From contig NZ_JALZ01000003.1 of the NCBI RefSeq assembly GCF_000521785.1, positions 1 to 64,000 of the forward strand: 64,000 bases of DNA. Reading direction: 5' to 3'. The stretch is from Roseivivax halodurans JCM 10272. Lineage in GTDB: Bacteria; Pseudomonadota; Alphaproteobacteria; Rhodobacterales; Rhodobacteraceae. How positions within the stretch are numbered: the first letter of the stretch is position 1; each line of letters opens with the position of its first letter. A program made the translations under genes and the position numbers. The notes under the pieces are model-generated. The model saw only the letters and a list, made by a program, of their open reading frames with translations. It did not search any database and was not told where the DNA came from. Positions 19,933 to 28,570 of this stretch are shown here, in pieces.

Positions 19933-20681
19933 AGAAGTCCTTCGCTCCGGAAACTGATCTCGCGCGCTCGGCCAATCACCAGGTGATCGTGGACGGTGAG
20001 GCCGAGCGCCTCCGCGGCGCGGGCGATCTTGGCCGTCATCTCGATATCCGCGCGCGACGGCGTCGGGTCTCCAGATGGGTGGTTGTGCACGAGGATGAGC
20101 GCGCTCGCGTTGAGCTCGAGCGCGCGCTTCACCACTTCCCGGGGATAGACGGGGACGTGATCGACCGTTCCCCGCGCTTGCGCCTCGTCAGCGATGAGGA
20201 CGTTCTTGCGGTCGAGATAGAGAACGCGGAACTGCTCGACGTCGCGATGCGACATCGCCGTGCGGCAATAATCGAGCAGCGCCTCCCAGCTCGAAACGAT
20301 CGAGCGCTGCATGACCCGCGCGCGTGAGAGCCGATGGGCCGCAGCCTCGATCACCTTCAGCTGGCACAGGACCGACTCGCCTACCCCCTGCACCTCGCGC
20401 AGCCGCGCAACCGGCGCCGACAGCACTTCGTTGAAATCGCCGAACGTGTCGAGAAGGCGTCGCGCAAGCGGCTTCATATCTTGGCGCTGCACCGCCCCGA
20501 AGAGAACGAGCTCCAGCATCTCGTAATCGGGCAGCGCGTCTGCCCCGCCTGAGAGGAACCGCTCGCGCAAACGGGCCCGATGGTCGCGGATGTACGACGG
20601 AAGCTTGCCCTGAGGGACAGGAATGGCCGGCCCTTCGAAAAGCAGGCCCTGGGCGTCATCAAACTGGTTCGAGTCTGTCAT
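19929..20681 (-). CDS. radC: RadC-family JAB/MPN protein
   Basis: RadC family member, 250 residues. An N-terminal helix-hairpin-helix-like region (about 80-115, REVQGVGESVLCQLKV) precedes the MPN/JAMM domain (about 125-250) with a metal-binding pattern E-x-HNHPSGDPTPS-x-D (VYPREVVKRALEL, then LVHNHPSGDPTPSRAD). RadC was once linked to DNA repair but its biochemical role is not established. Length and motifs are normal. It stands alone and converges on the OmpA-fusion gene. Confidence 0.9.
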   Translation of the reverse strand: MTDSNQFDDAQGLLFEGPAIPVPQGKLPSYIRDHRARLRERFLSGGADALPDYEMLELVLFGAVQRQDMKPLARRLLDTFGDFNEVLSAPVARLREVQGVGESVLCQLKVIEAAAHRLSRARVMQRSIVSSWEALLDYCRTAMSHRDVEQFRVLYLDRKNVLIADEAQARGTVDHVPVYPREVVKRALELNASALILVHNHPSGDPTPSRADIEMTAKIARAAEALGLTVHDHLVIGRAREISFRSEGLL

Positions 20682-20753
20682 GCCCTATGAAGGCCGCATA
20701 AGCGGTTAGTATCGGGTAAATAAATGGTCGAGGCGCGACCCGATCACGTCACG

Positions 20754-20788
20754 GTCCGGCAGAGCGCCTCGTGGACGCTCTGCCGGAC
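20754..20788 (-). terminator. Strong hairpin at the end of msrBA
   Basis: GTCCGGCAGAGCG (20754-20766) and CGCTCTGCCGGAC (20776-20788) form a perfect 13-bp stem with a 9-base loop, three bases after the msrA stop. There is no T-run on either strand, so it may be a transcript-stabilising 3' end as much as a terminator. Confidence 0.6.
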
Positions 20789-20791
20789 AGC

Positions 20792-21298
20792 TCATTCTGC
20801 GGCGTCGCGCCGGGGCAGGACCCAGTCGGGACGCGGGAAATGACAGGTGTAGCCGTTCGGAATGCGCTCGAGGTAATCCTGATGCTCCGGCTCGGCCTCC
20901 CAGAAGTCGCCAACGGGCTCGACCTCGGTTACAACCTTGCCGGGCCAGAGGCCCGACGCCTCCACGTCCTTGATCGTCTCGAGAGCCGTCTCGCGTTGCG
21001 CGTCCGACGTGTAGTAGATCGCGGACCGGTAGCTCATTCCAATGTCGTTGCCTTGCCGGTTCAGCGTCGTCGGGTCGTGGATCTGGAAGAAATATTCGAG
21101 GATCCGGCGGTACGAGATCACCTCGGGATCGAACACGATTTCGATCCCCTCGGCATGGGTGCCGTGGTTGCGGTAGGTCGCGTTCGGCACGTCGCCGCCG
21201 GTATAGCCGACGCGGGTGCCTTGGACCCCGGGCATCCTGCGGATCAGGTCCTGCATGCCCCAGAAACAGCCTCCGGCCAGAACAGCACGTTCGCTCAT
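20792..21298 (-). CDS. msrA: Peptide-methionine (S)-S-oxide reductase MsrA
   Basis: Repairs the S-epimer of methionine sulfoxide in proteins, using thioredoxin. The 168-residue protein has the catalytic GCFWG at 10-14 (Cys11) and [17 protein letters not shown] and the FFQIHDPTT motifs. The start is the ATG at 21298, which overlaps the TGA of msrB by four bases (ATGA). Downstream Cys in GYTCHF may be the resolving residue. Expressed with msrB as a methionine-sulfoxide repair pair. Confidence 0.95.
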   Translation of the reverse strand: MSERAVLAGGCFWGMQDLIRRMPGVQGTRVGYTGGDVPNATYRNHGTHAEGIEIVFDPEVISYRRILEYFFQIHDPTTLNRQGNDIGMSYRSAIYYTSDAQRETALETIKDVEASGLWPGKVVTEVEPVGDFWEAEPEHQDYLERIPNGYTCHFPRPDWVLPRRDAAE

Positions 21299-21744
21299 GC
21301 CACGTCCTCCACTTGGTTCAGGTATGCGCCATAGCCCTCGGCTTCCATGTCGTCGCGGTGGACGAAGCGAAGGCTGGCGGAATTGATGCAGTAGCGCAGA
21401 CCGCCCCTGTCCGCGGGACCGTCCGGAAAGACGTGCCCGAGATGGCTGTCGCCGTGCGCCGAGCGGACCTCGGTCCGGATCATGCCGTGGGTCGTGTCGC
21501 GAAGTTCCGACACGTGCGCGGGCTCGATCGGCTTTGTGAAGCTCGGCCAGCCGCATCCCGATTCGTACTTGTCGGCAGAGGCGAAGAGTGGCTCGCCCGA
21601 CACGATGTCCACGTAGATCCCCGGCTCCTTGTTGCCGAGGTATTCGCCGGTTCCGGGGCGTTCGGTCCCGCTCTGCTGCGTGACGCGGTACTGCTCGGGC
21701 GTCAGCCGCGAGATCGCGTCTTCGTCCTTGGTCCAGTTGGCCAT
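21295..21744 (-). CDS. msrB: Peptide-methionine (R)-S-oxide reductase MsrB, zinc-less type
   Basis: Repairs the R-epimer of methionine sulfoxide. The 149-residue protein keeps the catalytic Cys in [11 protein letters not shown] and a second Cys in ESGCGWPSF that can serve recycling. The two CxxC pairs that bind structural zinc in many MsrB proteins are replaced (YVDIVSGEP and [14 protein letters not shown] have none), placing it in the metal-free group. Overlaps msrA by ATGA, upstream gene of the pair. Confidence 0.93.
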   Translation of the reverse strand: MANWTKDEDAISRLTPEQYRVTQQSGTERPGTGEYLGNKEPGIYVDIVSGEPLFASADKYESGCGWPSFTKPIEPAHVSELRDTTHGMIRTEVRSAHGDSHLGHVFPDGPADRGGLRYCINSASLRFVHRDDMEAEGYGAYLNQVEDVA

Positions 21745-21809
21745 CGGATCTATCCTCTCAAATCGCCTCGGTCATGATGTGGGAGCGCGGACGCGGAATC
21801 AAAGGCCCC

Positions 21810-22214
21810 TCACGGGTCCGTGGGCCGCGCCTCGATCACGACGAAGGCCTGCGCCCAGGGGTGATCGTCGGTGAGCGTGACGTGGATGATCGCCTCGTGA
21901 CCCGCAGGCGTCATCTCGGCAAGCCTGTCCTTTGCCCAGCCCGTCACCTGCATGACCGGCTGGCCGGTGCGCAGGTTGGTCACAGCCATGTCCTTCCAGG
22001 CTATGCCCATGCGCAGGCCGGTGCCGAGCGCCTTTGAGCAGGCCTCCTTCGCGGCCCAGCGTTTGGCGTATGTTCCCGCGATGTCGGCCCGCCGCTCCGC
22101 CTTGCGCTGTTCGATTTCCGTGAAGACCCGGTTGCGGAAGCGATCGCCGAACCGGTCGAGCGTGCCCTGGATGCGCTCGATGTTGCACAGATCGGTGCCC
22201 ACGCCGAGGATCAC
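21810..22214 (-). CDS. acpS: Holo-[acyl-carrier-protein] synthase AcpS
   Basis: Transfers phosphopantetheine from CoA to the serine of acyl-carrier protein. The 134-residue protein has the two metal/CoA-binding motifs: [12 protein letters not shown] (about 4-15, Asp8) and the Glu in [14 protein letters not shown] (about 51-64). The start is the GTG at 22214, whose GTGA overlaps the stop of the deaminase gene. The usual family length is 120-135. Normally next to pdxJ; here a deaminase gene sits between them. Confidence 0.93.
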   Translation of the reverse strand: MILGVGTDLCNIERIQGTLDRFGDRFRNRVFTEIEQRKAERRADIAGTYAKRWAAKEACSKALGTGLRMGIAWKDMAVTNLRTGQPVMQVTGWAKDRLAEMTPAGHEAIIHVTLTDDHPWAQAFVVIEARPTDP

Positions 22215-22678
22215 CGGCCGCCCTCGTAGATATGCGCCACGCGGTCCGCGCCGATCCCGCCGGCCCAGGAAAAATCGCCGCCCGAGGCGCGGTGGAAATC
22301 GGCGATGCCGAGATCCGGGAACTGGAAGAACTTCGGTGCGCGCTCCTGCGTCTCGGCAAAGACGAGCCGGTCGATGCCGGCCCACCTCATCGCCGCGAGG
22401 CACATCTCGCAGGGCTGCATGGACGCTACTAAAGTGGCCCCCGAGAGGTCCGCCCGGCCGAGCGCCATTGCCGCCTCCGAGATCGCCACCACTTCGGCAT
22501 GGCGGGACGGATCGCAGGTTTCGGACACCTGATTCCCCGACAGGGCGATAACTTCGCCGTCGATCACGACAGCCGCGGCGAAGACCGGAAGCGCCTTCTG
22601 CTCGGCCAGAGCGCAGGCGTGGTCGATCACTCGGGTCAACGCCTCACGCTCGACCTCCGTGGGCTGCAGATCGTTCAT
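22211..22678 (-). CDS. Nucleoside/cytidine-type deaminase
   Basis: Zinc-dependent deaminase of the cytidine/deoxycytidylate superfamily, 155 residues. The zinc site is seen as HAE ([10 protein letters not shown], about 70-79) and PCEMC (about 94-98). The overall pattern (HAE then PCxxC, about 25 residues apart) is shared by guanine deaminase, TadA and similar enzymes; tRNA adenosine deaminase-specific signatures are not clear, so the substrate is undecided. Its ATG overlaps the pdxJ stop and its stop overlaps acpS, so it is embedded in that operon. Confidence 0.8.
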   Translation of the reverse strand: MNDLQPTEVEREALTRVIDHACALAEQKALPVFAAAVVIDGEVIALSGNQVSETCDPSRHAEVVAISEAAMALGRADLSGATLVASMQPCEMCLAAMRWAGIDRLVFAETQERAPKFFQFPDLGIADFHRASGGDFSWAGGIGADRVAHIYEGGR

Positions 22679-23427
22679 CCCCGCGCCTCGTCCATCAGGC
22701 GGCGCATTTCACGGATTGCACCTTCGAGGCCGCGGAACACCGACTCTCCGATCAGGAAATGACCGATGTTGAGTTCCACGATCTGCCGGATCGCCGCGAC
22801 GGGACCGACGGTCTCGTAGGTCAGACCGTGGCCCGCATGGACCTCGAGGCCGAGATCGGATGCCAATGCCGCCATGCGGCGAAGGCGTTCGAGATCGGCG
22901 TCGCGATCCTCGAGTCGGCCCTCGGCGTGGAAGTCGCAATAGGCGCCGGTGTGGAGCTCGATCACGTCGGCGCCGACGCGGGCGGCGGCCTCGACCTGGG
23001 CCTCGTCGGCCGCGATGAAGAGCGACACCCGCGCGCCCGCATCCTTCAGCGGCGCCAGGAAGTGGCGCAGCCGGTTCTGGTCCCCGGCCACCTCGAGCCC
23101 GCCCTCGGTCGTACGCTCCTCGCGCTTTTCGGGAACGATGCACACTGCATGCGGGCGGTGCTTGAGCGCGATCGCCTGCATTTCGTCGGTCGCGGCCATC
23201 TCGAAGTTGAGCGGCACGTCCAGCATGGAGGCGAGCGCGGCAATGTCCTCGTCGCGAATGTGCCGCCGATCCTCACGCAGATGCGCGGTGATCCCGTCGC
23301 AGCCCGCTTTCTGCGCCAGCTCGGCCGCACGCAGCGGATCGGGATAGGCACCGCCGCGGGCGTTCCGAAGGGTGGCGACGTGGTCGATGTTGACGCCGAG
23401 GCGCAAGGGGGCCCGGGACTGGCTCAT
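22675..23427 (-). CDS. pdxJ: Pyridoxine 5'-phosphate synthase PdxJ
   Basis: Condenses 1-deoxyxylulose 5-phosphate with 3-amino-2-oxopropyl phosphate to pyridoxine 5'-phosphate. The 250-residue TIM-barrel protein has the hallmark [16 protein letters not shown] at the N-terminus, [12 protein letters not shown] (about 45-56) and [10 protein letters not shown], all phosphate or active-site loops. GGAG stands upstream of the ATG. It overlaps the following deaminase by four bases. Confidence 0.96.
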   Translation of the reverse strand: MSQSRAPLRLGVNIDHVATLRNARGGAYPDPLRAAELAQKAGCDGITAHLREDRRHIRDEDIAALASMLDVPLNFEMAATDEMQAIALKHRPHAVCIVPEKREERTTEGGLEVAGDQNRLRHFLAPLKDAGARVSLFIAADEAQVEAAARVGADVIELHTGAYCDFHAEGRLEDRDADLERLRRMAALASDLGLEVHAGHGLTYETVGPVAAIRQIVELNIGHFLIGESVFRGLEGAIREMRRLMDEARG

Positions 23428-23479
23428 GTCTGTCTCCGTTGACGTGCCGGTGGCAAGCTAGTGCACCGCCCGGCCGCCG

Positions 23480-24130
23480 TCAGCCCGCATCTTCGCCTTT
23501 TCGCGCGGCATTCTTGGCCTTGAGCGCCGTGAGCTTGGCCTTCAGGATGCCCCTGCGCCGGTTCTGGTAGGCGCGGATGAGTGGAACCGCGATCCAGTAG
23601 GCGATCAGGCCGGCGACGATGCCGGGGACGATGCCGCCCACGAGGTACGGATAGAAGACCTCGTTCCAGAAAAGCGCAAGCCCGCTCCAATGCGCCTCCG
23701 CGGGCGAGAACATGGCGATAAAATTGTCCCAGAGGTCGTCGCTCGCCGCGACGAACTTCTCGCCGAGCGATCGGTGCTGCTCGGGGTCCGTCTCGATTCC
23801 GAGCATCCAGTAGCCGGTCGTCATCGAGATGACACCGATGGGCAGGTAGGTCAGGGGGTTGCCGAAGAAGGTCGCGAACAGCGCTGCGAGAATGTTGCCC
23901 CGCATCACGTAGGCGAGAAACGCCGAGATGAAGAAATGCAGTCCGTAGAAGGGTGTGAACGTCGTGAAGACCCCGGCGAAAATCCCGCGGGCGATCTTCT
24001 CGGGCGGATCGGGAAGCCGGTTCAGCCGATGCTGGACGTACCGGGCCGCTCGAGCCCAGCCTCCCTTGGGCCAGAGCGCGTGCCCGGCAATCTGCCACCA
24101 TGGCCGCCTGTCGCGGCGCTTGAAGACCAC
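23480..24130 (-). CDS. DUF2062 inner-membrane protein
   Basis: A 216-residue protein with the DUF2062 pattern: a basic N-terminus (MVFKRRDRRPWWQ), then 'ARGIFAGVFTTFTPFYGLHFFISA' and two or three hydrophobic helices (about 55-80, 95-120, 160-190), ending in a long basic tail KAKLTALKAKNAARKG. Function unknown; the family is membrane-bound and frequent beside rel in alphaproteobacteria. Start is a GTG at 24130 with AGGGAAA upstream. Located 38 bases after rel on the same strand. Confidence 0.85.
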   Translation of the reverse strand: MVFKRRDRRPWWQIAGHALWPKGGWARAARYVQHRLNRLPDPPEKIARGIFAGVFTTFTPFYGLHFFISAFLAYVMRGNILAALFATFFGNPLTYLPIGVISMTTGYWMLGIETDPEQHRSLGEKFVAASDDLWDNFIAMFSPAEAHWSGLALFWNEVFYPYLVGGIVPGIVAGLIAYWIAVPLIRAYQNRRRGILKAKLTALKAKNAARKGEDAG

Positions 24131-24168
24131 GTCGTTTCCCTTCGCGTTCGCTCGGACGTCGCGCGCCG

Positions 24169-26307
24169 TTACTCCGCGGCTTCGGCCCGCGTCGCAAGCC
24201 CCATGTCGCGCCGCCGCTCCACCGTGGCCACGTCCGGCTCGGCGTCGAGAGCCGAGACGACCGAGTGCAGATGCTCCGCGTCGCGCAGGTCTATGTCGAT
24301 CAGGAGCCTGTAGAAGTCCGGCTTGCGGTCCATGAACCTGAGATCGGAGATATTGGCTCTTCGCTCCCCGATCAATGTGCAAATCCGTCCCAGGACCCCG
24401 GCATCGTTGCCGATCGTGGCATCGAGGGTGACGGTGTAGACCGGCGGGTGATTTCCGCTCGCCCAATGCAGGTCGAGCCACCGCGCGGGTTCGTCCTCGA
24501 CCTCCGCGAGCGCGGCACAGTCGATGGCATGGATCGTGACGCCCCGGCCCTGGCTGGCGATGCCGACGATGCGCTCGCCGGGCAGAGGCTGGCAGCAGGG
24601 CGCGCGGGTGAACCCCTGATCCGCTTCGAGACCGATGACCGCATGGCTTGCCTCGATCGTGCCGCTCTCCTTGGGCCGGAGATCCGGATAGACCGCGCGC
24701 ACCACGTCCCGGGCGCTCAGCTCGGCCGAGCCGAGCCGGGCGAGCAGCGTCTCGGCGTCCGGCACCCGCAGCGTCTCGGCAGCGCGCTCCAGCGCCTTCT
24801 GCGTGCAGGTCTTGCCCATGCTCTCGAAGGCGGACCGCGCAAGCTCCCGCCCGAGGCGGATGTAGCGTTCGCGCCCCGCCTCGCGCAGGGACCGGCGGAT
24901 CGCGCTCTTGGCCTTGCCGGTCGCCGCGATGTCGAGCCAGGTGGCCTGCGGGGTCTGTCCCTGAGCGGTGATGATCTCGACCGATTGGCCGTTCTTGAGC
25001 CGCGTCCAGAGCGGCACGCGGATGCCGTCCACCTTGGCGCCGACGCAAGCCGCGCCGATGCGGGTGTGGATCGCGTAACCGAAATCGAGGGGCGTCGCCC
25101 CCTTGGGCAGTTTCACCACGTCGCCCTTCGGGGTGAAGCAGAACACCTGGTCGGTGTACATCTCGAGCTTCACCGCCTCGAGGAACTCGTCGTGATCGTC
25201 CTCGCCGTCGAATTGCTCGGTCAGCGAGGCGATCCACTTGGCGGGATCGACGGCGAAGGGGTTCTCGGCCCGTTGCCCGTCGCGATAGGCCCAGTGCGCG
25301 GCGACGCCCGTCTCGGCGACCTCGTGCATCTGGCGGGTGCGGATCTGGACCTCGACCCGCTTGCCGTCCCGGCCCGACACCGTCGTGTGGATCGACCGGT
25401 AGCCGTTCGACTTGGGCTGGCTGATATAGTCCTTGAACCGCCCCGGCACCGCCCGCCAGCGCTGATGGATCGCCCCGAGCGCGGCATAGCAATCCTCGTC
25501 CGAGCGGGTGATGATGCGGAAGCCGTAGATGTCCGAGAGGCGCGAGAAGCCCATCTCCTTTTCCTGCATCTTGCGCCAGATCGAATAGGGCTTCTTGGCA
25601 CGGCCGAAGACCTCCGCATCGATCCCGACCTTGTCGAGCTCTGTACGCATGTCCGACGTGATGCGGTGGATGACGTCGCCGGTTTCCTTCTGAAGGTTGA
25701 TGAAGCGACGGATGATCGAAGCGCGCGCCTCGGGCTGCAGGACGCGGAAGGCAAGGTCCTCGAGCTCCTCGCGCATCCACTGCATGCCCATCCGCCCCGC
25801 GAGCGGCGCGTAGATGTCCATCGTCTCGCGCGCCTTCTGCACCTGCTTCTCGGGGCGCATGGCGCGGATCGTGCGCATGTTGTGCAGGCGGTCCGCCAGC
25901 TTGACGAGGATCACCCGCAGATCCTTCGACATCGCGATAAAGAGCTTGCGGAAGTTCTCGGCCTGCTTGGTGTGCGACGAGGAAAGCTGCAGGTTCGTGA
26001 GCTTCGTCACGCCGTCGACCAGGGTCGCGATGTCGCCCCCGAAGGTGACCGCGATCTCCTGATAGGTGGACTTGGTGTCCTCGATCGTGTCGTGCAGCAG
26101 CGCGGTGATGATCGTCGCGTCGTCGAGCTGCTGCTCGGTCAGGATCGCCGCGACGGCCACGGGATGCGTGAAATAGGGCTCACCCGATTGACGGGTCTGC
26201 CCGTCATGCATCCGGGCGCCGTAATCGTAGGCAGCCCGGATCAGATCGGCATTGGTGCGCGGATTGTAGTTGTGAACGAGGGCGATGAGGTCTTCGGCCG
26301 CGATCAT
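24169..26307 (-). CDS. Bifunctional (p)ppGpp synthetase/hydrolase Rel/SpoT (RSH)
   Basis: Controls the stringent response by making and breaking (p)ppGpp. The 712 residues hold an N-terminal HD hydrolase domain (about 20-190) with the HDTIED signature, the synthetase domain (about 240-360) including GFRIIT and an RFKD sequence typical of bifunctional enzymes, a TGS domain (about 390-450; LPKGATPLDFGYAIHTRIG), a conserved Cys region (APCCQPLPGE), and a C-terminal ACT domain. Both active sites look complete, so it should be bifunctional. It follows rpoZ by 35 bases. Confidence 0.96.
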   Translation of the reverse strand: MIAAEDLIALVHNYNPRTNADLIRAAYDYGARMHDGQTRQSGEPYFTHPVAVAAILTEQQLDDATIITALLHDTIEDTKSTYQEIAVTFGGDIATLVDGVTKLTNLQLSSSHTKQAENFRKLFIAMSKDLRVILVKLADRLHNMRTIRAMRPEKQVQKARETMDIYAPLAGRMGMQWMREELEDLAFRVLQPEARASIIRRFINLQKETGDVIHRITSDMRTELDKVGIDAEVFGRAKKPYSIWRKMQEKEMGFSRLSDIYGFRIITRSDEDCYAALGAIHQRWRAVPGRFKDYISQPKSNGYRSIHTTVSGRDGKRVEVQIRTRQMHEVAETGVAAHWAYRDGQRAENPFAVDPAKWIASLTEQFDGEDDHDEFLEAVKLEMYTDQVFCFTPKGDVVKLPKGATPLDFGYAIHTRIGAACVGAKVDGIRVPLWTRLKNGQSVEIITAQGQTPQATWLDIAATGKAKSAIRRSLREAGRERYIRLGRELARSAFESMGKTCTQKALERAAETLRVPDAETLLARLGSAELSARDVVRAVYPDLRPKESGTIEASHAVIGLEADQGFTRAPCCQPLPGERIVGIASQGRGVTIHAIDCAALAEVEDEPARWLDLHWASGNHPPVYTVTLDATIGNDAGVLGRICTLIGERRANISDLRFMDRKPDFYRLLIDIDLRDAEHLHSVVSALDAEPDVATVERRRDMGLATRAEAAE

Positions 26308-26342
26308 GGCCCTGTCTTCCTATCTCCGCGCAACTCGGGGCC

Positions 26343-26699
26343 TCAGCCCTGGCCTTGCGCCTCCATCAGAGCGCGCAGGAGCTTTTCTTCGGACATGTCG
26401 TCGTCCTGCGGCTTGTCGGGCTCCGCCCCGCCCATCAGGAGCGCCATGGCGTCGTCCTCGGGCTCGTCGACCTCGATCTGGGTCTGGTTCGATTCGATCA
26501 TGCGCTCGCGCAGCTCGTCGGCCGACTGAGTCTCCTCAGCGACTTCACGGAGCGCGACGACGGGGTTCTTGTCATTGTCGCGATCGACGGTGAGCGGCGC
26601 TCCCGACGAAATTTCACGCGCACGATGCGCTGCGAGCAGAACGAGATCGAACCGGTTCGGAACCTTGTCGACGCAATCTTCCACGGTGACGCGGGCCAT
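26343..26699 (-). CDS. rpoZ: DNA-directed RNA polymerase omega subunit
   Basis: Omega stabilises RNA polymerase assembly and is part of a ppGpp site in proteobacteria, fitting its place before rel. The 118-residue protein starts [28 protein letters not shown], the family signature, and carries an extended acidic tail ([11 protein letters not shown]..., [11 protein letters not shown]) common in alphaproteobacteria. GGAGG is upstream. A good promoter and a 12-bp palindrome precede it. Confidence 0.95.
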   Translation of the reverse strand: MARVTVEDCVDKVPNRFDLVLLAAHRAREISSGAPLTVDRDNDKNPVVALREVAEETQSADELRERMIESNQTQIEVDEPEDDAMALLMGGAEPDKPQDDDMSEEKLLRALMEAQGQG

Positions 26700-26718
26700 G
26701 GTGCCTCCAGGCTAAGTC

Positions 26719-26730
26719 AGGACATGTCCT
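26719..26730. promoter_or_regulatory. 12-bp palindrome in the rpoZ leader
   Basis: AGGACATGTCCT is its own reverse complement and lies between the predicted -10 box and the rpoZ Shine-Dalgarno sequence. It may be an operator or an RNA hairpin; chance cannot be excluded. Confidence 0.3.
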
Positions 26731-26741
26731 AGGAAGGGGAC

Positions 26742-26770
26742 CGTCTAACGCGAATGTACAGGCTTGACAA
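26742..26770 (-). promoter_or_regulatory. Predicted promoter of rpoZ-rel
   Basis: On the minus strand TTGTCA (26770-26765), 17 bases, TAGACG (26747-26742), with a start near 26735. The -35 overlaps the region before the convergent end of folK. Confidence 0.5.
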
Positions 26771-26782
26771 GGGGGCCGCCAT

Positions 26783-27367
26783 TCATATCGGCACAACTTC
26801 GGTGCGCGCGTCCCTCGGCAGCGCAGCGCACATTTCGGAGACCGTAGCGCCGATCGTCGGATGCCGCCATCCCGGCGCGATGTCGAGAAGAGGAACGAGG
26901 ACGAAGGCCCGCTCCTGCATGCGGGGATGCGGCAGGACCAGCTCGCGCGGCGCCTCTTGCATCTGCCTCTCGAGCGGCAATCGGCGCCAGTTCGCCTGTT
27001 CGGCAAGGTCCGGCAACACGATTTCGCCAACGGCGAGGAGGTCGAGGTCGAGCGCGCGACCGCCCCAGCGCTCTTCGCGCACCCGCCCGAACCGCGCCTC
27101 GACGCTGTGGAGGCGCCGCAGGACCTCCTCCGGATCGACACCCCCGGGGCCTGGGGCAAGCGCCGCCGCCGCGTTCACGTAGTCGGGGCCATTCCCCTTC
27201 GGAAAACAGGGGTTTGCAAAGAAACGACTGACCCTGCGGACGGCAAGTCCGGCCTCTGCAAGCGCGCCCAACGCGGCGCGCAGGGTCGCTTCGGGGGGAC
27301 CCGCATCGCTTGGCCAATTCCCACCAAGCGCCACCAGTGTATCTTGCTCCGCGCAGTCGATGTGCAT
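26783..27367 (-). CDS. folK: 2-amino-4-hydroxy-6-hydroxymethyldihydropteridine pyrophosphokinase (HPPK)
   Basis: HPPK transfers pyrophosphate from ATP to hydroxymethyl-dihydropterin in folate synthesis. The 194-residue protein shows VALGGNWPSD (about 11-20), VSRFFANPCFPKGNGPDYVNAAA and the diagnostic RWGGRALDLDLL (about 100-111) with catalytic Asp pair, then LPHPRMQERAFVLVPL. The chain is longer than E. coli FolK (159) because of an extra C-terminal extension. The ATG at 27367 has no obvious Shine-Dalgarno. It is divergent from the NYN gene. Confidence 0.92.
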   Translation of the reverse strand: MHIDCAEQDTLVALGGNWPSDAGPPEATLRAALGALAEAGLAVRRVSRFFANPCFPKGNGPDYVNAAAALAPGPGGVDPEEVLRRLHSVEARFGRVREERWGGRALDLDLLAVGEIVLPDLAEQANWRRLPLERQMQEAPRELVLPHPRMQERAFVLVPLLDIAPGWRHPTIGATVSEMCAALPRDARTEVVPI

Positions 27368-27386
27368 ATCTTAAAGGTAATTTCCT

Positions 27387-27403
27387 GCCGGGTTGAACCC
27401 GGC
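27387..27403. promoter_or_regulatory. Palindromic element overlapping the NYN-gene -35 box
   Basis: GCCGGGT (27387-27393), TGA, ACCCGGC (27397-27403). The TTGAAC -35 hexamer begins inside it. Candidate operator or hairpin between folK and the NYN gene. Confidence 0.35.
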
Positions 27404-27420
27404 GCCAACGCAGTTATTTT
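27393..27420 (+). promoter_or_regulatory. Predicted promoter of the NYN-domain gene
   Basis: TTGAAC (27393-27398), 16 bases, TATTTT (27415-27420), about 70 bases upstream of the ATG at 27494. Confidence 0.4.
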
Positions 27421-27493
27421 TTGCTCGCGGGGCGCGGCCTTTTATTTCACTCACGGCTCTACCGGCGCCGCCGCTTTACCGAAAGGACTTTTG

Positions 27494-28063
27494 ATGTTTT
27501 ACAAGGACGAACGGCTGGCGCTGTTCATCGATGGGTCGAACCTTTATGCGGCCGCGAAGGCCCTCGGGTTCGACATCGACTACAAGCTTCTGCGCCAGGA
27601 ATTCGTACGTCGCGGCAAGATGCTCCGAGCATTCTATTATACCGCGCTCCTGGAAAACGACGATTACTCGCCGATCCGTCCCCTCGTCGACTGGCTGCAC
27701 TACAACGGCTTCACCATGGTGACCAAGCCTGCCAAGGAATACACCGACAGCCAGGGTCGCCGGAAGGTCAAGGGCAACATGGACATCGAGCTCACCGTCG
27801 ATGCCATGGAGCTTGCCCCGCGGGTGGACCATATCGTGCTGTTTTCCGGTGATGGCGACTTCCGTCCGCTCGTGGAGAGCCTCCAGCGGCAGGGCATACG
27901 GGTTTCTGTCGTCTCCACGATCCGCAGCCAGCCGCCGATGATCGCCGACGAGCTGCGCCGGCAGGCCGATAATTTCATCGAGCTCGACGAGCTCCGCGAA
28001 GTGATCGGTCGTCCGCCCCGCCATGGCTCGAACGACGGCAATGCCGAGGCGGTCAACGGCTGA
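27494..28063 (+). CDS. NYN-domain (LabA/DUF88-family) putative ribonuclease
   Basis: A 189-residue NYN (N4BP1/YacP-like) PIN-fold protein. The Mg-binding acidic residues are visible in LFIDGSNLY (about 10-18), in KGNMDIELTVDAM (about 96-108) and in LFSGDGDFRPLVE (about 117-129), ending near 140 in VSVVSTI. This pattern predicts an RNase with a four-acid site like LabA-type proteins; substrate unknown. AAAGGA precedes the ATG; the short tail is Ser/Asn/Gly-rich. Followed nine bases later by a DedA/YqaA-like gene, then ispH. Confidence 0.85.
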   Translation: MFYKDERLALFIDGSNLYAAAKALGFDIDYKLLRQEFVRRGKMLRAFYYTALLENDDYSPIRPLVDWLHYNGFTMVTKPAKEYTDSQGRRKVKGNMDIELTVDAMELAPRVDHIVLFSGDGDFRPLVESLQRQGIRVSVVSTIRSQPPMIADELRRQADNFIELDELREVIGRPPRHGSNDGNAEAVNG

Positions 28064-28071
28064 ACGGAGGC

Positions 28072-28509
28072 GTGACCGAGACGTTCGCGGCACTGACCGG
28101 GCTCTTTGTCGCTGCGTTTGGCGCAGCGACGATCCTGCCCTTCCAGTCCGAGGTCGTCTTTGTCGCGCTTCAGCTTCGCGAGACGGTGAGTTTGGGGTTG
28201 CTCGTCGTCGTCGCAAGCATCGGCAACGTGCTTGGCGCGGTCGTGAATTACGTGCTCGGCCGCGGCGCAGAGCGTTTCCGCGACGCCCGATGGTTCCCGG
28301 CGACGGACCGCCAGCTTGATCGCGCGCAGGGCTGGTGGTCGCGATGGGGCGTCTGGACGCTCCTGCTCAGCTGGGCGCCCTTCGGCGACGCCTTCACCGT
28401 GATTGCCGGAATCATGCGGACACGGCTCTGGGTATTCCTTGGCCTCGTCGCCGTCGCGAAGACCGCGCGTTACGCGATCCTCGCCTGGGGCACCGCGGCC
28501 GCGATGTGA
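28072..28509 (+). CDS. YqaA-family membrane protein
   Basis: Inner-membrane protein of 145 residues, resembling the YqaA/SNARE-associated (DedA-like) group. There are hydrophobic segments near 5-25, 40-60, 95-115 and 120-142. The pattern '[19 protein letters not shown]' and the re-entrant-like [16 protein letters not shown] are typical. It starts with a GTG and is probably co-transcribed with the upstream NYN gene (9-base gap). Function is not known; the DedA family relates to membrane-lipid flipping. Confidence 0.75.
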   Translation: MTETFAALTGLFVAAFGAATILPFQSEVVFVALQLRETVSLGLLVVVASIGNVLGAVVNYVLGRGAERFRDARWFPATDRQLDRAQGWWSRWGVWTLLLSWAPFGDAFTVIAGIMRTRLWVFLGLVAVAKTARYAILAWGTAAAM

Positions 28510-28570
28510 TGCCCCGCCTCTGGACCCGTGCCGCCCGATCCCTTACGTCTCGCGCGAAAGGAGGTGCTCC

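Noticed and set aside
23480-25780. Long 766-codon frame on the minus strand covering rel
   Set aside because: Most of it is a frame shadow of rel in high-GC sequence; only its end is the real DUF2062 gene.
24265-26529. 754-codon plus-strand frame across rel and rpoZ
   Set aside because: Antisense shadow, no Shine-Dalgarno or family pattern.
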